Notes: generated by a model not told the origin, from the letters alone. 64,000 nucleotides of DNA from Aphidius gifuensis (GCF_014905175.1 NC_057788.1:14409404-14473403); one strand, 5' to 3'; numbered from the stretch's first letter, positions 33,148 to 46,545 are shown. A program made the numbers and translations.

Positions 33148-33519
33148 CCCGAGTGGAAATTCAAGTCAGGTTTGGATCCGGATTGGATCAGGGAACCTGG
33201 TCAGATCCGTATGTAACACTGAATTTAATGATTTGGATTCGAATCGGGTCAGGATACCTGACCTGATCGTAAGGTTAGAATTAGGATACCTGGTTAGAAA
33301 CGGATTAGAAAATCTGAACCTATAAAATGATTAGTAAAAAATATTATAAATTAAGAAAAAAATGATTTCTTTTCATTTGTTTATTCATCTATTAAATCAA
33401 TGCAAACTGATGGAGGAAAAACTGTTTATCTAAACAACCTAAATTATTACTGCAAGCGAGGCGCGATCCCTTGACTTTCCGATAACTACTGACGGGTCAT
33501 AGTACACTCGGCCTTCCCG
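33148..33519 (+). mobile_element. Fragment of CCCGAGTGG family with tRNA-like module
   Basis: It begins CCCGAGTGGAAATTCAAG, continues with GGATCCGGATTGGATCAGG-type motifs and ends in a tRNA-like segment (33451-33519, minus strand: GGCCGAGTG ... GGGATCGCGCC) homologous to the one at 46546-46612. The 120-bp tandem array and right TIR of the full element (45272-47089) are missing. Confidence 0.6.
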
Positions 33520-34240
33520 ACAATCGATGGTTCGTATTATCTTTTCGTATTCATAAACTCCATCAGTGAAAATGGACATTGACTTCATGAAAATTCTAAT
33601 TTTAACGGTAAAAGTGTTTCTACGTAAATTAAAAAAAAAAATTATACTATATAGCATATACTGCGCAGTTTTTATTAGAATTAAAAATGAAATTTCTTAT
33701 TCACATAGCAGTAACGCTCTACCACGTCCCGTGTCGGAGAACACAACATGGCCAAGCATTGGCTGATGCTTGACAAACTTCCATCTATAACTGGGCAAAC
33801 ATTAATCGCCCATTTAATCTACAGGTCTAGATGGTTACGTTAATTTAATAACGGCAACCATGATTGGCATAATGATTGACCAATTATAAGCCAATAAAAA
33901 ATGATACTTGATGTTTGATTCTACCTGGACTTGAACTGGGGTCTCATGTAGTAATAGTAATTTTTATTGTATTCCGTCTCAATTTTTGCTGTAATCTACT
34001 TAAGTATCACCAAGGCTTGGTCGATGAGCGGCAACCAAGTAAAGGCCATTAAAAAGCTGCCAAGTATTGGCCATAGATCAGAACCATGAATTGGCAATAT
34101 AAGAATGGGCCAGTCGTTCACCAAGAATGAATCATAAATGGCCCAAGCCTGGCTACCAATCATTGGGTGTCATTGATTGGCCAATGCATGGCCGTATTGT
34201 AAGTCTTGGCAATTCCTACACGAGATAGTGGCCGACTTCC
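33520..34240. repeat. Array of short TTGGCC/GGCCAA motifs
   Basis: From about 33745 (CATGGCCAAGCATTGGC) to 34190 (GATTGGCCAATGCATGGCC) at least fifteen TTGGC/GCCAA pentamers occur in both orientations. The ends are roughly inverted copies, so it may be a decayed foldback element with subterminal motifs. A B-box-like AGTTCAAGTCC (minus strand, near 33930) has no matching A box. Confidence 0.5.
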
Positions 34241-37200
34241 TTTCGCACATGTAGACTAGCTATATTATTATATTAACGATCTAATGGTGGTATAGATAAC
34301 GTACCATACATGAGAGAATTCAGAGTTTATCTGAATTATCAATGCCGTCCTCTTCAACTCATTGTCCCTTGAATCTAAAAAATTAATGAGAAACATCTTA
34401 TCAGAGGACTTTTTATCGGTATATATATATATTTATTTATGTTCTTTGTCATCTTTTTCTTTTTTTGCTTTTTTTGTTATAATCATCACATTTCAGAGCG
34501 CTGTTGTCAATATTTTTAAAGCTAAGGGGATGAAAGCTGTAAATCACCTTTCTACTTTAAGGCTTAATATTGTCAAATTGTCATCTTCTTTTCACATGTT
34601 GACACGATCGTTACGATGAAAAATGGCAAAGAAAATCTTATTTCTCAAAAATATGACGATATACCTAAACCAGTTAATTTCTAAACTGTAGAATATCCTG
34701 AGGCAATTTTTTTTTATCATCACTGTGAACACTTTTGAACTTTTCATAAATTTACGTTTATTAACATAATAACGGATAAGGTATACAACCATTGTTGAAG
34801 TTTTAACTCATTTTAAAAAGTCGTCAATGCTTACTTAAATTTATGTCCACATATTTACTTCTAACTGCATTGAACACTATTTATTTTGTTTTTACAAAAT
34901 TTATATATATGATTTATGACTATTATGTGTCATACAAAATATTTTTCAAAGCACAATTAAACATGAAGGATGTATTTCTTTCGTTAACCACACTGTCAAT
35001 ATTTGACAAATAGTCCAACCTGTGGCTATACCCTTGGTTCTGTGGCATGCAAGTAGCCTTCACGATATCTCAGATGCATTGGATACACAATCCTATATTT
35101 CACTAGTGTATATATATAGGAATTCTATATTTCCCACATGTATTTTACATTTTTAAGTCATTTAATTTTTCTTCATATTTACTATATAATGATTCCTCAG
35201 CACCGTATATACCAATCACAAATGTGATATATATATATATATATACCTATAGGTATGTCTATATGATTGGACAATTTTCCAACATCGCTTTACTCGCTTC
35301 GTTTATTTTTGATTATTTTTTTTTCTTTACTTTATTTTTTTATTTTAATTTTTTTTTTTCTCTACCATTTTCCCGCTTTACTTTCACCCTATTTCTACCC
35401 CTACTACATCGGCGTGTAGGAGCTCGCCTCTTGGTCTAGCCCTGATCGATGCTTGTCCACGGTAACTTTGTTGTTGCTCGCCGCCTGCCACACCCACACA
35501 AACTGAACTTTACACTATCACACACCATAAAAATTTACTTCAATGAGTACGAGAGACCCAAGTCAAAGCATTTTATTAACCCAGTAGTAAATATATATAT
35601 TATAAAATAATATTCATGGTATTTCGATCTTTAAATAAATTGAAATTTATAACGTCAGTAAAAATTATATAATCGTTTAATATTTTGGAAGGAAATATTT
35701 TTTTATTTAGTATTTGAGTATAGTTTTTTTTTTAATTCAATTCTTTTTGTTATTATAATTTTGGTCTATGTTTTTCTTGGGCGATTGGTTTACTCACTCA
35801 GTAGGTATATTTAATAGGTCTCACACTGACCTATCCACCTGATAAAGCACATTCCCTCGATGAATATGTTAAGAAAAGTTTGAAATTTTGAAGCAACCAT
35901 GATACAACCCCCATCATCAATCTCCGTACCTTCAATGCTTATATATATACTGAGGGTGACTCATTTAACTTTGAATATATTAACTTTCTTGTCTTTGCTG
36001 AGAAAGGCATCAGTATAGTTTCTGATGTATATTAAGAAGGTAAACTTGATTTGTGTCGTGATATCTTCCATCTCTATTTATTTTGGTTTCCTTTATCTTT
36101 TATTATAGTCTATACTTGTTCTTGTTCCTTTTTTCTTATTCACAAGGGTTCTCAAAACTTTCTTAGTCAGATTAAAAAACAAAATATAAACAGAAATATT
36201 ATTTATCTATATATAAATTATATTATTTAAAGATAGCATGTTACGATAAAATTTGGAAAATTTTTACCCATCACTGCCTGAATCAATTTTTTTCATTCCA
36301 AATTGGAATTTACTCTTGTATGTAAAATAAGTCTATGTGTAAAATATTATTGTACTTGGTATTTTCAGACTTAAAAAAAAAATTTTGTGACTATATAAAT
36401 ACGTATGAATCTGCTTTGACTACCAAAAAATCAAAAATATTCTCGAATAATTTTAATGAATATATTTATAAATACTTCGACCACTAATTGGCTAGTACTT
36501 GTAATTTTTTTGGAATACAAAAAAAATGATACCATGTATAATGAATATGACAGTGGATATGGCCCCTCGATTTCTTCTCTCAGTCAAATTTTCTCTAATT
36601 TTATAGCACCGTGTAATTTGAATTTTTATAAATATTCAATAAAAGAAAATTTGACTCCAACATCAAGTTTTTCGTTTGTCCTGCTAAAGATTTTTTTTTT
36701 AATTTTTCAGCTCTTTATATTTTTGCTATTTCAAGAGGATTTTGTTTCGTATATAACTTAATCCTTCAATGCCCTAGTTTTTATAAATTTTATCGATAAT
36801 ATTTTTTTTATTCTTCGAGATTTACAATGAGCAGAAAACAATATTGCGAATTATTCAAAATAGTTTTTATATACGCATCATATACGGGTTATTCTACTTC
36901 ACTTGGATCCTTTGATATATATGTATATATAGATTTCTACGAGCGATTTTATGCGCGAATAGATGTAGTCAACGAAAGTCCAACTGGAAGGCAAGTTATC
37001 GAGGCGTTGTAAATTGAAAGTTAGACGTGTAGAATAAAAAAATATACGGTAAAAAAATCACGTAGTATGAAAAAAAGCAAAATAAAAAAAAAGGAATGAA
37101 AACGAAACGGTGCAGCATGAAGAAACGAAAAGAGAAAAAAGAGAAAAAAAACAACACGGTCACGTAAATATTGGACAAGGTGGAAAGTGAATTTAATTCA

Positions 37201-40200
37201 CACTTTTGCACCACATAGATTTTTGAATAGCTATAATTTTGTTTGATATGCATATACGTAAAAAGTTTTTTTTTAGTTTTTGAATAAACTCAAACTGTTG
37301 AGTTGTACTTGAACCTGATATGATTTTTCACCAAAAATAAAGTTTACAGAGAATTTTCCGTGATTTTTTTTTGAAAAAATAAATGAATAAATAAAAAACG
37401 AGATAGCTTGAAAAATTTTTATCCATATATAGAAGGAATACTCGATAGCAAAGTTTTTTTTTCAAATTACAGAAATCTTTGAAATATTTTCAATAATATC
37501 AATATTATCAACTCCACTGAATAATATAGTATTGTTGCATTAAATTTATTATTACAAAAACTAAAAATTCCTTTTAAAAAAAATTAATATCACTTTGCAT
37601 GAGAATAAAAATACATCATTATAATCGATAACTCAAATTCTGATGGTTTTTACTATAACACGATTGAAGCTTACGTACAAAAATTGAATTTTCTCATATG
37701 ACTGATAAAAAAAAAAATCATATGCAAGTTGAAATATCGATATAAATGTCATAAAAAAAACATCTGTCTGATAAATTATGAATGTCAGAAAAGTTTCCAG
37801 CATGTATATGATGGGTTGAAAAAAAAATTGTTGTTATTGAATTAAATAAAAGTTCACGCAAACAAAAAAAAAACAACAAAATCAAATATAAGTGTTAATT
37901 CTATATGTATCGAAAAAAAAGCAAATATTAAACTTGATGAAGCAAGAACTTTAATAAAAAAAAAAGTAACAAAATCATGAATGTTAAAATTCCTTCGCTT
38001 CTGACATTGTATCACAATATATTTTTTTTTGAATATATATAAATAGAACGAGTGAATATCGAGCAAGGTCAAAATTCTGGTGACCAATTTTTGCCCCGAA
38101 GGGACTTTTTTTATTTAACTTGCACATTTTATAAATTTGCATCTATTCAATCAAATTCAAAAGAATATCTATTTAAAATCTGATAGAAAAAATGTATATA
38201 TAATTTTGCATCACCCAGAAATTTATGGATTATCATTGATTAATATTTTTTCAAATCAATCATTTTTTTTTTTGTTGATCAACCATTTCCATCAAAATCA
38301 ACCTTTATAGTGTCACCATTGAGTTATCATAATTTTATTACAAATTATATTTTAAACGCGACACTAACTGTCTCTCAAATAGATGACTAAAAAGGAAAAA
38401 ATAATAGAAATATAAAATTGTGTATTACATTAATATACTATACCAATTAAAATTTCGGTGATATTTAATACAACAAAATAGTTCGATACAATATTTACTA
38501 TATAATTTTTAAATATATTAATGAAAATCTATAGTCTATAACTCAATACTGTATGAATATATATATTTTTTATCTTACGATTTCTTTTAAATGATAGTGG
38601 TAATTATAACCAACAGTTTTTATCACGTCTTTGATAGTGATCGGTATCGCTGGGTAATTTTTTTTTGTATCCCTTTGCATAAAAACGCAAGCAACCCGTT
38701 GAGTACCATGAGAAAAAGCATCGAGTTTTTAACAAAGTTTTTTTTTCTTAATATCCATGAAGTTTTTTTATTTTTAATTTTATCATCTTCCACCGAAAGA
38801 AAAAAAAATATAATAATATTAATAAAAAAACAAAACTATTAAACAATTCTTGAATTATATTATAAATTCATATCAAGATACAAAAAATAGTCAATATGGT
38901 ATTCATATAATCCAACATTTGCCCAAGGGGGGAACATTTGTTGAAGACAAACAAAAACTTTGAAAGATGATTTTGACAAATGAAGATAATCAAGTATAGC
39001 CATGTGGCAAAAAAAAAAAAACAAAAAAAACAAATAAAAATTGTTTAATACACCCTCAAGATAATACAGCAAAAATCTTTATGCCTTTAAGAGTTTGGGG
39101 AGTGAGTTAAGAGACCGTAAAGTTGAGCAATATATATCCGAGGGTATTATCATTAAGCAAGTTCGTGCTTTGAATTGTAGCTTTACAACAATCCTGGATT
39201 TAATGAATTCAAACCGGACATGCACTGAATATACACCACCTTGTAATACGTAGCAGATTGTTAATTGAATGGTAATACCGTCGAAATGTTAACTAAATAA
39301 CCACACATAACCTCCTACTTCATCATATCTTCAACTAACCAACCGACCAACCGACCAACCAACTAAATTCCACTTTAACCATTAACATCATCAGCAGTAA
39401 TATGTCCTCTTTTAACCCCCTTCCTTCAAAAGTTTATTCCGACAATATTTGAGCTTTGTATAACAGCATATCATTCACAAACACACAGCTTACACAATAA
39501 ACCTGCTTCAACAGAAGTTGTTAACATAGTCACTTTTTTTTTTATTTAACAAACTTAAAATACGCTAAATTATAATGAATATTGAAGAACTTTTGAAACA
39601 CAGTTTAAGTCGATAAAAATATAAAAAAAAAAAAAAGTTTTAACTTTAGCCAAAAAAAAATTAAATTAAATAAAAAGTTTTTGATAATTTATAAAATTAA
39701 ATTCATCAATTGAATGAAAAAAAAAAAAAAAATCAGGAAAAAGATTAATTATTTTTTAATCTAGTTTTCATTTAGAATTAAATTAAAAAATTGATTGTTG
39801 CTTGGTAACTGTAATAGCAATAGAAAAAATTATTTTTCGTTGGTTGAATAATAAAAACTTGTGAGAGTAAAATGAATGATGATTCGAAAGGGTGACTAGG
39901 ATAAACTTTATGTCGGAAGTATGATATAAGGATCAAGTGTGTAAATATTAGCCCGAATCGGTAGTAGGCAATCGAATATATATAACGCTTTATCTCCCCT
40001 TTTGAGTCTGTGTATATGGAAGAAGGGAGCAAGATATCAATGTATATACAAAAAACTATGATATTTGTCAGTAACTACTATAGAATTTAAATCTTGCGTA
40101 AATCCTTCAATTTATTTACGGTTCAATTCTCGCAAAAATCTATAGATCAAATGAAATTGAGCTATTAATGTCTAGAGATAAGAATTTTATAATAATATTA

Positions 40201-40991
40201 CGTAAACTTAAAATAAATAAATAAATAAAAAAATAAATAAAGAAATAAAGTTTAAGTGTGTGATTTCACAGTTTTCATTTAAACAGTATAAACACTATTT
40301 TTTACCTGAAGAATTTTGAGCGCGACGGAACCTGTTGCAATCACCAGTCAAACAGAAAAACTGTAAATATCTAATTTGTAACATCGATCGCGAAACTTTA
40401 TGTTATATCCAATTCTAAGAACATCATAATCTCTATAGAGTATCAGTCAAAAAGTAACTTTCAAAGACATCAATGCAGGATAAGAAAAAAAAATACACAT
40501 TGAAGAAAGAATGAATGATCAAAAAAATGAAAAGGAAAAATTCTCCTGATATATAGCTTTTTTTTTCTTTATCATGAATTCTTTAAATATAACAAAAAAA
40601 ATACACAAGTGATGTTTACATAAATACCTATATTTATCTATAAATTACAAAATAAGTATAAAGTACATATAAAAGAATTTATTTTATTATTTTGACATTT
40701 TTAACAATCGTGCACATTTAGAAGGAGAGAATATGAACGAAATTTATATTTATGTTTCTTTTTCAAGTTTATGTGGCAACTATTTAATATATATTGAGAA
40801 TATAATGTATATATAAGAATTAAGTGCAGTTAAAAGTCATGCCTTTTACAAAAAAAACATAAATAATAAATAAAAACTTGGGGTTGTTAAATTTGAAAAA
40901 AAAAAAAAAATTATATTTGCATTTGAAAAAATTAAATTAAACGTTTATAAAATACGAAATGGGTAACGGATTGTCTCGTAGGTGAGCTCAC
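34241..40991. other. Repeat-poor AT-rich tract, probable 5' intronic DNA
   Basis: About 6.7 kb without any repeat shared with the rest of the window, in sharp contrast to both neighbours. It contains simple repeats (TA run near 35226-35250; CCAA/CCGA run at 39340-39364) and a GC-richer patch at 35390-35520. No convincing exon was found apart from the patch noted separately. Low transposon density next to a receptor promoter could reflect regulatory constraint; this is inference. Confidence 0.45.
35395..35520. other. GC-richer unique patch, possible untranslated exon or enhancer
   Basis: On the minus strand an open stretch reads A-A-S-N-N-K-V-T-V-D-K-H-R-S-G-L-D-Q-E-A-S and then a stop. On the plus strand CACG-GTAACT near 35459 resembles a donor. 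Neither reading has support beyond composition, so I leave the role open. Confidence 0.25.
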
Positions 40992-41066
40992 CTGGGATAA
41001 AATCATGACGTGCGGCAGCTGGCGCGCCTCGCCGCGCACTAACTGGACGCTCCGCGCCGCTGACAT
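40992..41066 (-). CDS. Dop1: Proposed first coding exon of the dopamine receptor
   Basis: This is the most GC-rich coding-length segment in the 34-44 kb tract. On the minus strand an ATG at 41066 has TGA in frame immediately upstream and opens 25 codons (M-S-A-A-R-S-V-Q-L-V-R-G-E-A ... M-I-L-S-Q) that end exactly at CAG followed by GTGAGC, a strong donor in phase 0. The next receptor exon (12291) needs phase 0 and has no start of its own. Joined, the reading is S-Q then N-N-S-L-E-Y-E-E-D, which creates an N-terminal glycosylation site expected for an extracellular tail. A second in-frame ATG (41006) could also start translation. The insect N-terminus is poorly conserved, so family comparison gives no help. 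An RNA read crossing the junction would settle it. Confidence 0.5.
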
Positions 41067-41300
41067 TCAACCACCAAGATTTTCACTCCTACTCCAGAAG
41101 CATCTCCGGTTCAACCCCTCTATTTACTGCTATGCAACCCTACTTCGACACATCTCACTATATACTCACCACTCTGGATATAAACTGCTCATATACCCCT
41201 ACACACACGAAGAGTCTAATGCATATATACAACTTGTTCATATTTATATATATATATGAATATCATGAATTGAATCTCAACAAACATCCTCATCGTTGGT
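41067..41300 (-). promoter_or_regulatory. Candidate 5' leader and promoter of the dopamine receptor
   Basis: Directly upstream of the proposed ATG on the minus strand the DNA is less AT-rich, with TATA-like sequences (GTATATGAGC near 41200; TATATGCATT near 41225). No initiator or TSS can be fixed from sequence alone. The overlapping plus-strand ORFs have no domain. Confidence 0.25.
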
Positions 41301-42873
41301 ATTTTCATTCTTTCTGGGTAACATTTATATATTTATAAAATAAAGAAACAATTGCAATGAAAAGTTTATTTCATTGAAAACGTTCTCACTTTCTGTTGTT
41401 GCTGTCGTTTATCTATAATTGTATATGTTTATGAATTATGACTGATACAAATAATGGAGATGATCAAGCGGAATACTGATAGACATTAATTTGAACATTC
41501 AACATGTGAATGAGAGGAAGGAATTCATATATATATTTATATAACTATCAATAATGAAATAATCGCTCAATCTCCTGTTTACATGTTGCTTTATATCAAC
41601 ACAAATCAGTGCCAAACCTCACTGTCATACTTTTGTGATGAAAAATCTAGTTTGTGGAAGAATATAAAAGTTGTTTGAAATTAAGATTTAAGAAAGACGT
41701 GATGATCTTGACCTTTTATTTCTTAAATTTTTCTATATTTTTTAAAGTGGTAAAAAAAATTACAAAAAGAAATATAATTAATTTTTTCTAGCAATATGTT
41801 TTTTTAACTAAAAAAAAACACTTCACATGTTTTGTAAAAGGCAGAAAAAAAGCTTATGAACCTCTATGCTTATATTGACTTGAGAAAAAATCTAAAATTG
41901 TATACAGCTCATCCCTTTGACTGAAATAAACGGATTTAGGGAATAGAGAATTTTTTTTTCTTTTTTTTTTTATCAGTTTAATGTACATACGTGTCACGTT
42001 TAAAAATTTTGATTATTTTAATGTCTTGTACGATATTTATTTATTTTGAACGGTATAAAGAGATAATGAAGGAAAAACGGAAAACAAACACGGGAAAAAA
42101 GAGTTTGATTACAACTAACAAGAAAAAAAAAAAAAATACTTTTCATCTAGTTGATTCGGGTGTCTTTTCAAGAAACACAGGCAGGAGTTCTGTTTTCATT
42201 AAAAAAATTCAAAGAAAATGATAAGTTTTTATAAAAATTCTAAACAGTATTCAACTCAATTTATTAACAGTATAGCAAGCCATTATTTATATAAAATATA
42301 ATAACAGAATATCATCGTGATTTGAAGCTGAGTGCATCGAATGAAATTTTTCTAGAACATAGGCTAGTAAATTATATATAACGGCTTGTTTATGTATCAA
42401 GAAATTTATACTTTATAATGACAAGTTGTCATTGGTTACAACCCACACAATTTGAATCGAATAAAATGAATTATATATATTATGATAACAATTTACACAT
42501 CCTTTTTCTATCATCTATAAATTTATATTCAACATTAATATAAACTTCTCTATATATATATAGCAGAATCATTCTAATATAAATATATTTATTCTAAAAA
42601 AAAAGATTATATTTTTATAAGAAATATTATATATATATATATATATATGAAATATTAAAAATATACAGATTCTATAAAAATTTAATTTTTTTGGTAGTTC
42701 TTGTATGAAAAACCTCATTAAGCAAAACTCATTGTAAAAAATTGTGAAATGAGCTGAATCAATGAATAAAAAAGAAAAAAGAAGTGTACATTGAAAAATC
42801 TCTTTGAAACTAATTTTATAAAAATGATGAAAATCAAAGCCTTACATTTACGAACCCTTTCACACACTGTATA

Positions 42874-42910
<37 letters not shown>

Positions 42911-44427
42911 TACAGAAAAGAAGCGAAATCTCAAGAGACGAAAAGAGCAAGTTCAGAGGATGACTCGAAGGAGAGAATAAGTTTGCATAAAAAAAAAAAA
43001 ATATGCTCACACGCTTCTTCAACAATAAAACTGGGTCGATAAATTTAATTCACAATGCAAATTCAAGAAAAGCACGTGATGACAAAATATTATCTCTGCA
43101 GAAACTAGTTTCATCTTTGAGTATAGAATATTGTAAGGACTTCAAAATTTGAATTAAATAAACACTGTGGTTAATATCTATTTAAGTGAAATATATCAAG
43201 TTTAAGCTTCTTAAAATATTAATTAAAAAATTATCCGGTAAAAATAAATAAAGGGTGATTATATGACTCTCTGACGCAACAATAAACTGCTCAATTATTA
43301 TATGCACCCTTTTGATTAGATCATACTTTGACGAAATCTTCTATGGATATTTTTAATGATAAATAATATAGTTGCATGTTTTCATATACACATGATGATA
43401 ATAATGATAAAAAAATAAAACACGGATGTACATTCGGGCAAGAGAGTAAAGAGTTAATATGATAGACATAGACAGAGAGAAAGAGAGTGAGATAAAAAGA
43501 AAGCAAGTAGTAGTAATGTGCAGTGGCCCGACTGTTCTCGGTTAAGCTCGGCCAATATCGGTGACGGATCAACGTATTTGTCAAGCTCCGAGTGCTTTGC
43601 TCGTGCCTCGTTCAACGGCATAAGCAAGACACGTACGTTGTTCGTTCAATCTAACTATCTCCTTCTATGACCATCAACCACCCCTTAACCATAGACAAGG
43701 ATGAAGTGTGAGGTTTTTGAAGCGACGTAAACCAGGTTGAATTGAAAGAGGATGGATATTTTCTCGTCATCTGTCAGTAAGGGCATATACATACTCAACT
43801 GCACCTGACATTTATTTATTTATTTATTTATTAACTCTAAAAAATTTGAACAATCGACATTAAATGTAATATCATTATTTTGTGAATATAATCACAGTTT
43901 AACATAGGCACAAATTAAAAAAAATACAAAAATTATTTCTGAACATTAATTGCTAATGAAAAAGATTCCTATCCAATTATCAAAACTCATTTTCATCATT
44001 ATTTTTCATATAAAAAAATAAATAAAAATAAGAACTATAATAATCCATTTATTTCATTTCTATTCTCTTTCACAATAATTATTATTTATTCAAATTGAAT
44101 TGTACGGATATAAAAAACCTAATTTTTTTTTGCCGAAAATCTCAATGTAATAAGTTTTTTTTTATTACAAAAGCTAAGAGGCGAAAGCTCAGCCGCAATA
44201 TTGGATTTGTGTAGTCTCTTATTAATATTAATTTCATGTTGTACAAAAGAGAGAAAAAAAAATCTTTATGAATTCATTTTTGATAATGAATTTTGATGAA
44301 TAATTATTAGTTTACCACTAGGTGTAGTATCAACGGTGTAGGTATCAATACGTTAAAATTGCTGTCAATGACGAATCAATGGTCGTCATTCGTGTTTAAA
44401 AAAGTTTCCGTGGCCAGAAGAGGTAAG
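41301..44427. other. Repeat-poor AT-rich tract with microsatellites and a GC-rich patch
   Basis: Simple repeats: a TA run at 42878-42908, a shorter one near 42630, a TTTA run at 43813-43836. The patch 43495-43660 (GCAGTGGCCCGACTG ... GTGCCTCGTTCAACGGC) is much richer in GC and unique, and could be a promoter or untranslated exon on either strand. A fragment near 44150-44200 matches the left part of the 25.5-kb repeat. No protein-coding exon was identified. Confidence 0.4.
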
Positions 44428-44428
44428 A

Positions 44429-44495
44429 GTCCCCCGCAGCTCAATGGTTAAGGCACTTGCCTGGAATGCAATAATCAAAAGTTCGATTCTTGATC
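44429..44495 (+). other. tRNA-like sequence followed by T-run
   Basis: GCAGCTCAATGGTTAAGGC fits an A box and D-arm, CTTGC-CTGGAAT-GCAAT is an anticodon-like arm with GGA at the anticodon positions, and AGTTCGATTCTTG is a B box. A T7 run follows at once, as in Pol III terminators. The T-stem has only three pairs and the acceptor stem fails, so it is a SINE head or tRNA pseudogene. Confidence 0.55.
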
Positions 44496-45271
44496 ATTTT
44501 TTTATTTTTCCAAAAATCGTATTTAGTATTGCGATACACGAAGTTTATATCAATATTCATGAATATTAAAAAATATGGGATATTGATATATTGATATATA
44601 TACAGCTTTATTAACTTTACACATGCACACATTTTACCTTTCACATTTGTAAATATATCAGTGTATACATGTGATCACAGCCGATTTGTTTTTTGTTAGC
44701 TCATCGTCCCGTAAAATCTGTCACACGCTCACCATCTTTCATTATCACCAATAATAAGCTACACATTGAAAAAAAAATTTTTAAATATAAAAAAAAAAAA
44801 AATGTGGAATGACAAAACTACACTGTAATAAATAATAAAAAATTGGCAAAAAAAATCAACTGAAAAAATAAAATATGAATAAAAATTTGGTTAACGAATG
44901 CGTATAATTCTATTGAAAAGTGAAAAATTTCGAAACTTCGGAGAGAAGCCTCGCTTTATGTATTTTCCGTGAAACTTCAGTCTTCCAATTTTAAAATTTT
45001 ATACAACGCTATTTTTTATTTCTGTTTAATGGGTAATAATATCTATTAATTTTTCTTGCACAATCATGTAAAATGTAAACAAATAACAAAAAAAAATTTG
45101 AGGTTATGTATTCTTGACATACTAATTGTTTTGAATATTATCAAAAACCATTTACCGATCGGGCGAGAGCGATGGTAGCAGAGAGATTGACGAAGGTGCT
45201 CACTTCTTCTTTGAAAAAAAACATATATTCCCAGATAACAAGGTGTTCTTACGATACTAGCACGGCGTAGA
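44496..45271. other. Unassigned DNA
   Basis: AT-rich, with a short GC-richer run at 45155-45215 (CGGGCGAGAGCGATGG). No gene is supported. Confidence 0.4.
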
Positions 45272-45420
45272 CCCGAGTGGAAAAATTTTCAGGATGCCCT
45301 ATTTGACCTCAAACTCTGATCAGAAACGGATCCGGATTCCTTATTCAGGGAACCTGACTCATTCCTGACCCGAACCTGGTCAGGACACCTTACGATTTCC
45401 TTAAGTCAGGTAACCTTATC

Positions 45421-46360
45421 CAATCCTGTTCAGGAAAAGAACAGGAAACCTTGACGTATCCTGAATAAGGTTTCCTGAACAGATTCTGACCAGGATATTA
45501 TCAGGAAAAATTTATCAAATAAATTAATTTTTTTTATTCAGTTTTCCTGTTCAGGAAAGGAACAGGAAACCTGAACGTATCCTGAATAAGGTTTCCTGAA
45601 CAGATTCTGACCAGGATACTATCAGGAAAAATTTATCAAATAATTTAATTTTTTTATTCAGTTTTCCTGTTCAGGAAAGGATCAGGAAACCTGAACGTAT
45701 CCTGAATGAGGTTTCCTGAACAGATTCTGACCAGGATACTATCAGGAAAAATTTATCAAATAATTTAATTTTTTTATTCAGTTTTCCTGTTCAGGAAAGG
45801 ATCAGGAAACCTGAACGTATCCTGAATAAGGTTTCCTGAACAGATTCTGACCAGGATACTATCAGGAAAAATTTATCAAATAAATTAATTTTATTTATTC
45901 AGTTTTCCTGTTCAGGAAAGGATCAGGAAACCTGAACGTATCCCAAATAAGGTTTCCTGAACAGATTCTGACCAGGATACTGTCAGGAAAAATTTATCAA
46001 ATAAATTAATTTTTTTTATTCAGTTTTCCTGTTCAGGAAAGGAACAGGAAACCTGAACGTTACCTGAATAAGGTTTCCTGAACAGATTCTGACCAGGATA
46101 CTGTCAGGAAAAATTTATCAAATAAATTAATTTTTTTTATTCAGTTTTCCTGTTCAGGAAAGGAACAGGAAACCTGAACGTATCCTGAGTAAGGTTTCCT
46201 GAACAGATTCTGACCAGGATATTATCAGGAAAAATTTATCAAATAATTTAATTTTTTTTATTCAGTTTTCCTGTTCAGGAAAGGATCAGGAAACCTGAAC
46301 GTTACCTGAATAAGGTTTCCTGAACAGATTCTGACCAGGATATTATCAGGAAAAATATTT
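45421..46360 (+). repeat. Tandem array of eight 120-121 bp units with internal palindromes
   Basis: The landmark GTTTTCCTGTTCAGGAAA starts at 45541, 45661, 45781, 45902, 46023, 46144 and 46264, and a degenerate first unit precedes. Each unit holds TTTTCCTGTTCAGGAAA, itself a near-perfect palindrome, plus GAACAGGAAACCTGAACG and AAGGTTTCCTGAACAG. Units differ at a few positions only (AACAGG or ATCAGG; ATAAGG or ATGAGG), which suggests recent expansion or homogenisation. Confidence 0.9.
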
Positions 46361-46545
46361 ATTATTATAATAAATATTTATTTATTATTATAATTTTAAT
46401 TCTAATACAAAATGACAAGGGACAATTTAACAAATTGTTATATTTTATTTTTACGTTAAATTAACGTCGCAAATTCTAATTTAAGTTTTTTTTTAGCTGA
46501 TGTAATTTATGAAAGCAAAAAATCACATCAGATCATCGATAGACG

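Larger units (their letters stand above)
12292..40991 (-). other. Proposed 28.7-kb first intron of the dopamine receptor
   Basis: If the exon at 40992-41066 is right, everything between it and the next exon is intronic. The receptor-proximal two thirds (12.3-34.2 kb) are full of nested transposons and pseudogenes, while 34.2-41 kb is nearly free of repeats. 12292-12810 and 12843-12939 hold nothing recognisable. The donor (CAG followed by GTGAGC, ending at 40992) and the acceptor (TTCTAG before 12291) both leave phase 0. Confidence 0.45.

Noticed and set aside
44429..44495. Functional tRNA gene
   Set aside because: The A and B boxes and T-run are present, but the acceptor stem does not pair and the T-stem has only three pairs.
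45421..46360. CRISPR-like array
   Set aside because: The repeats are contiguous 120-bp units with no unique spacers, lie inside a TIR element, and the genome is eukaryotic.
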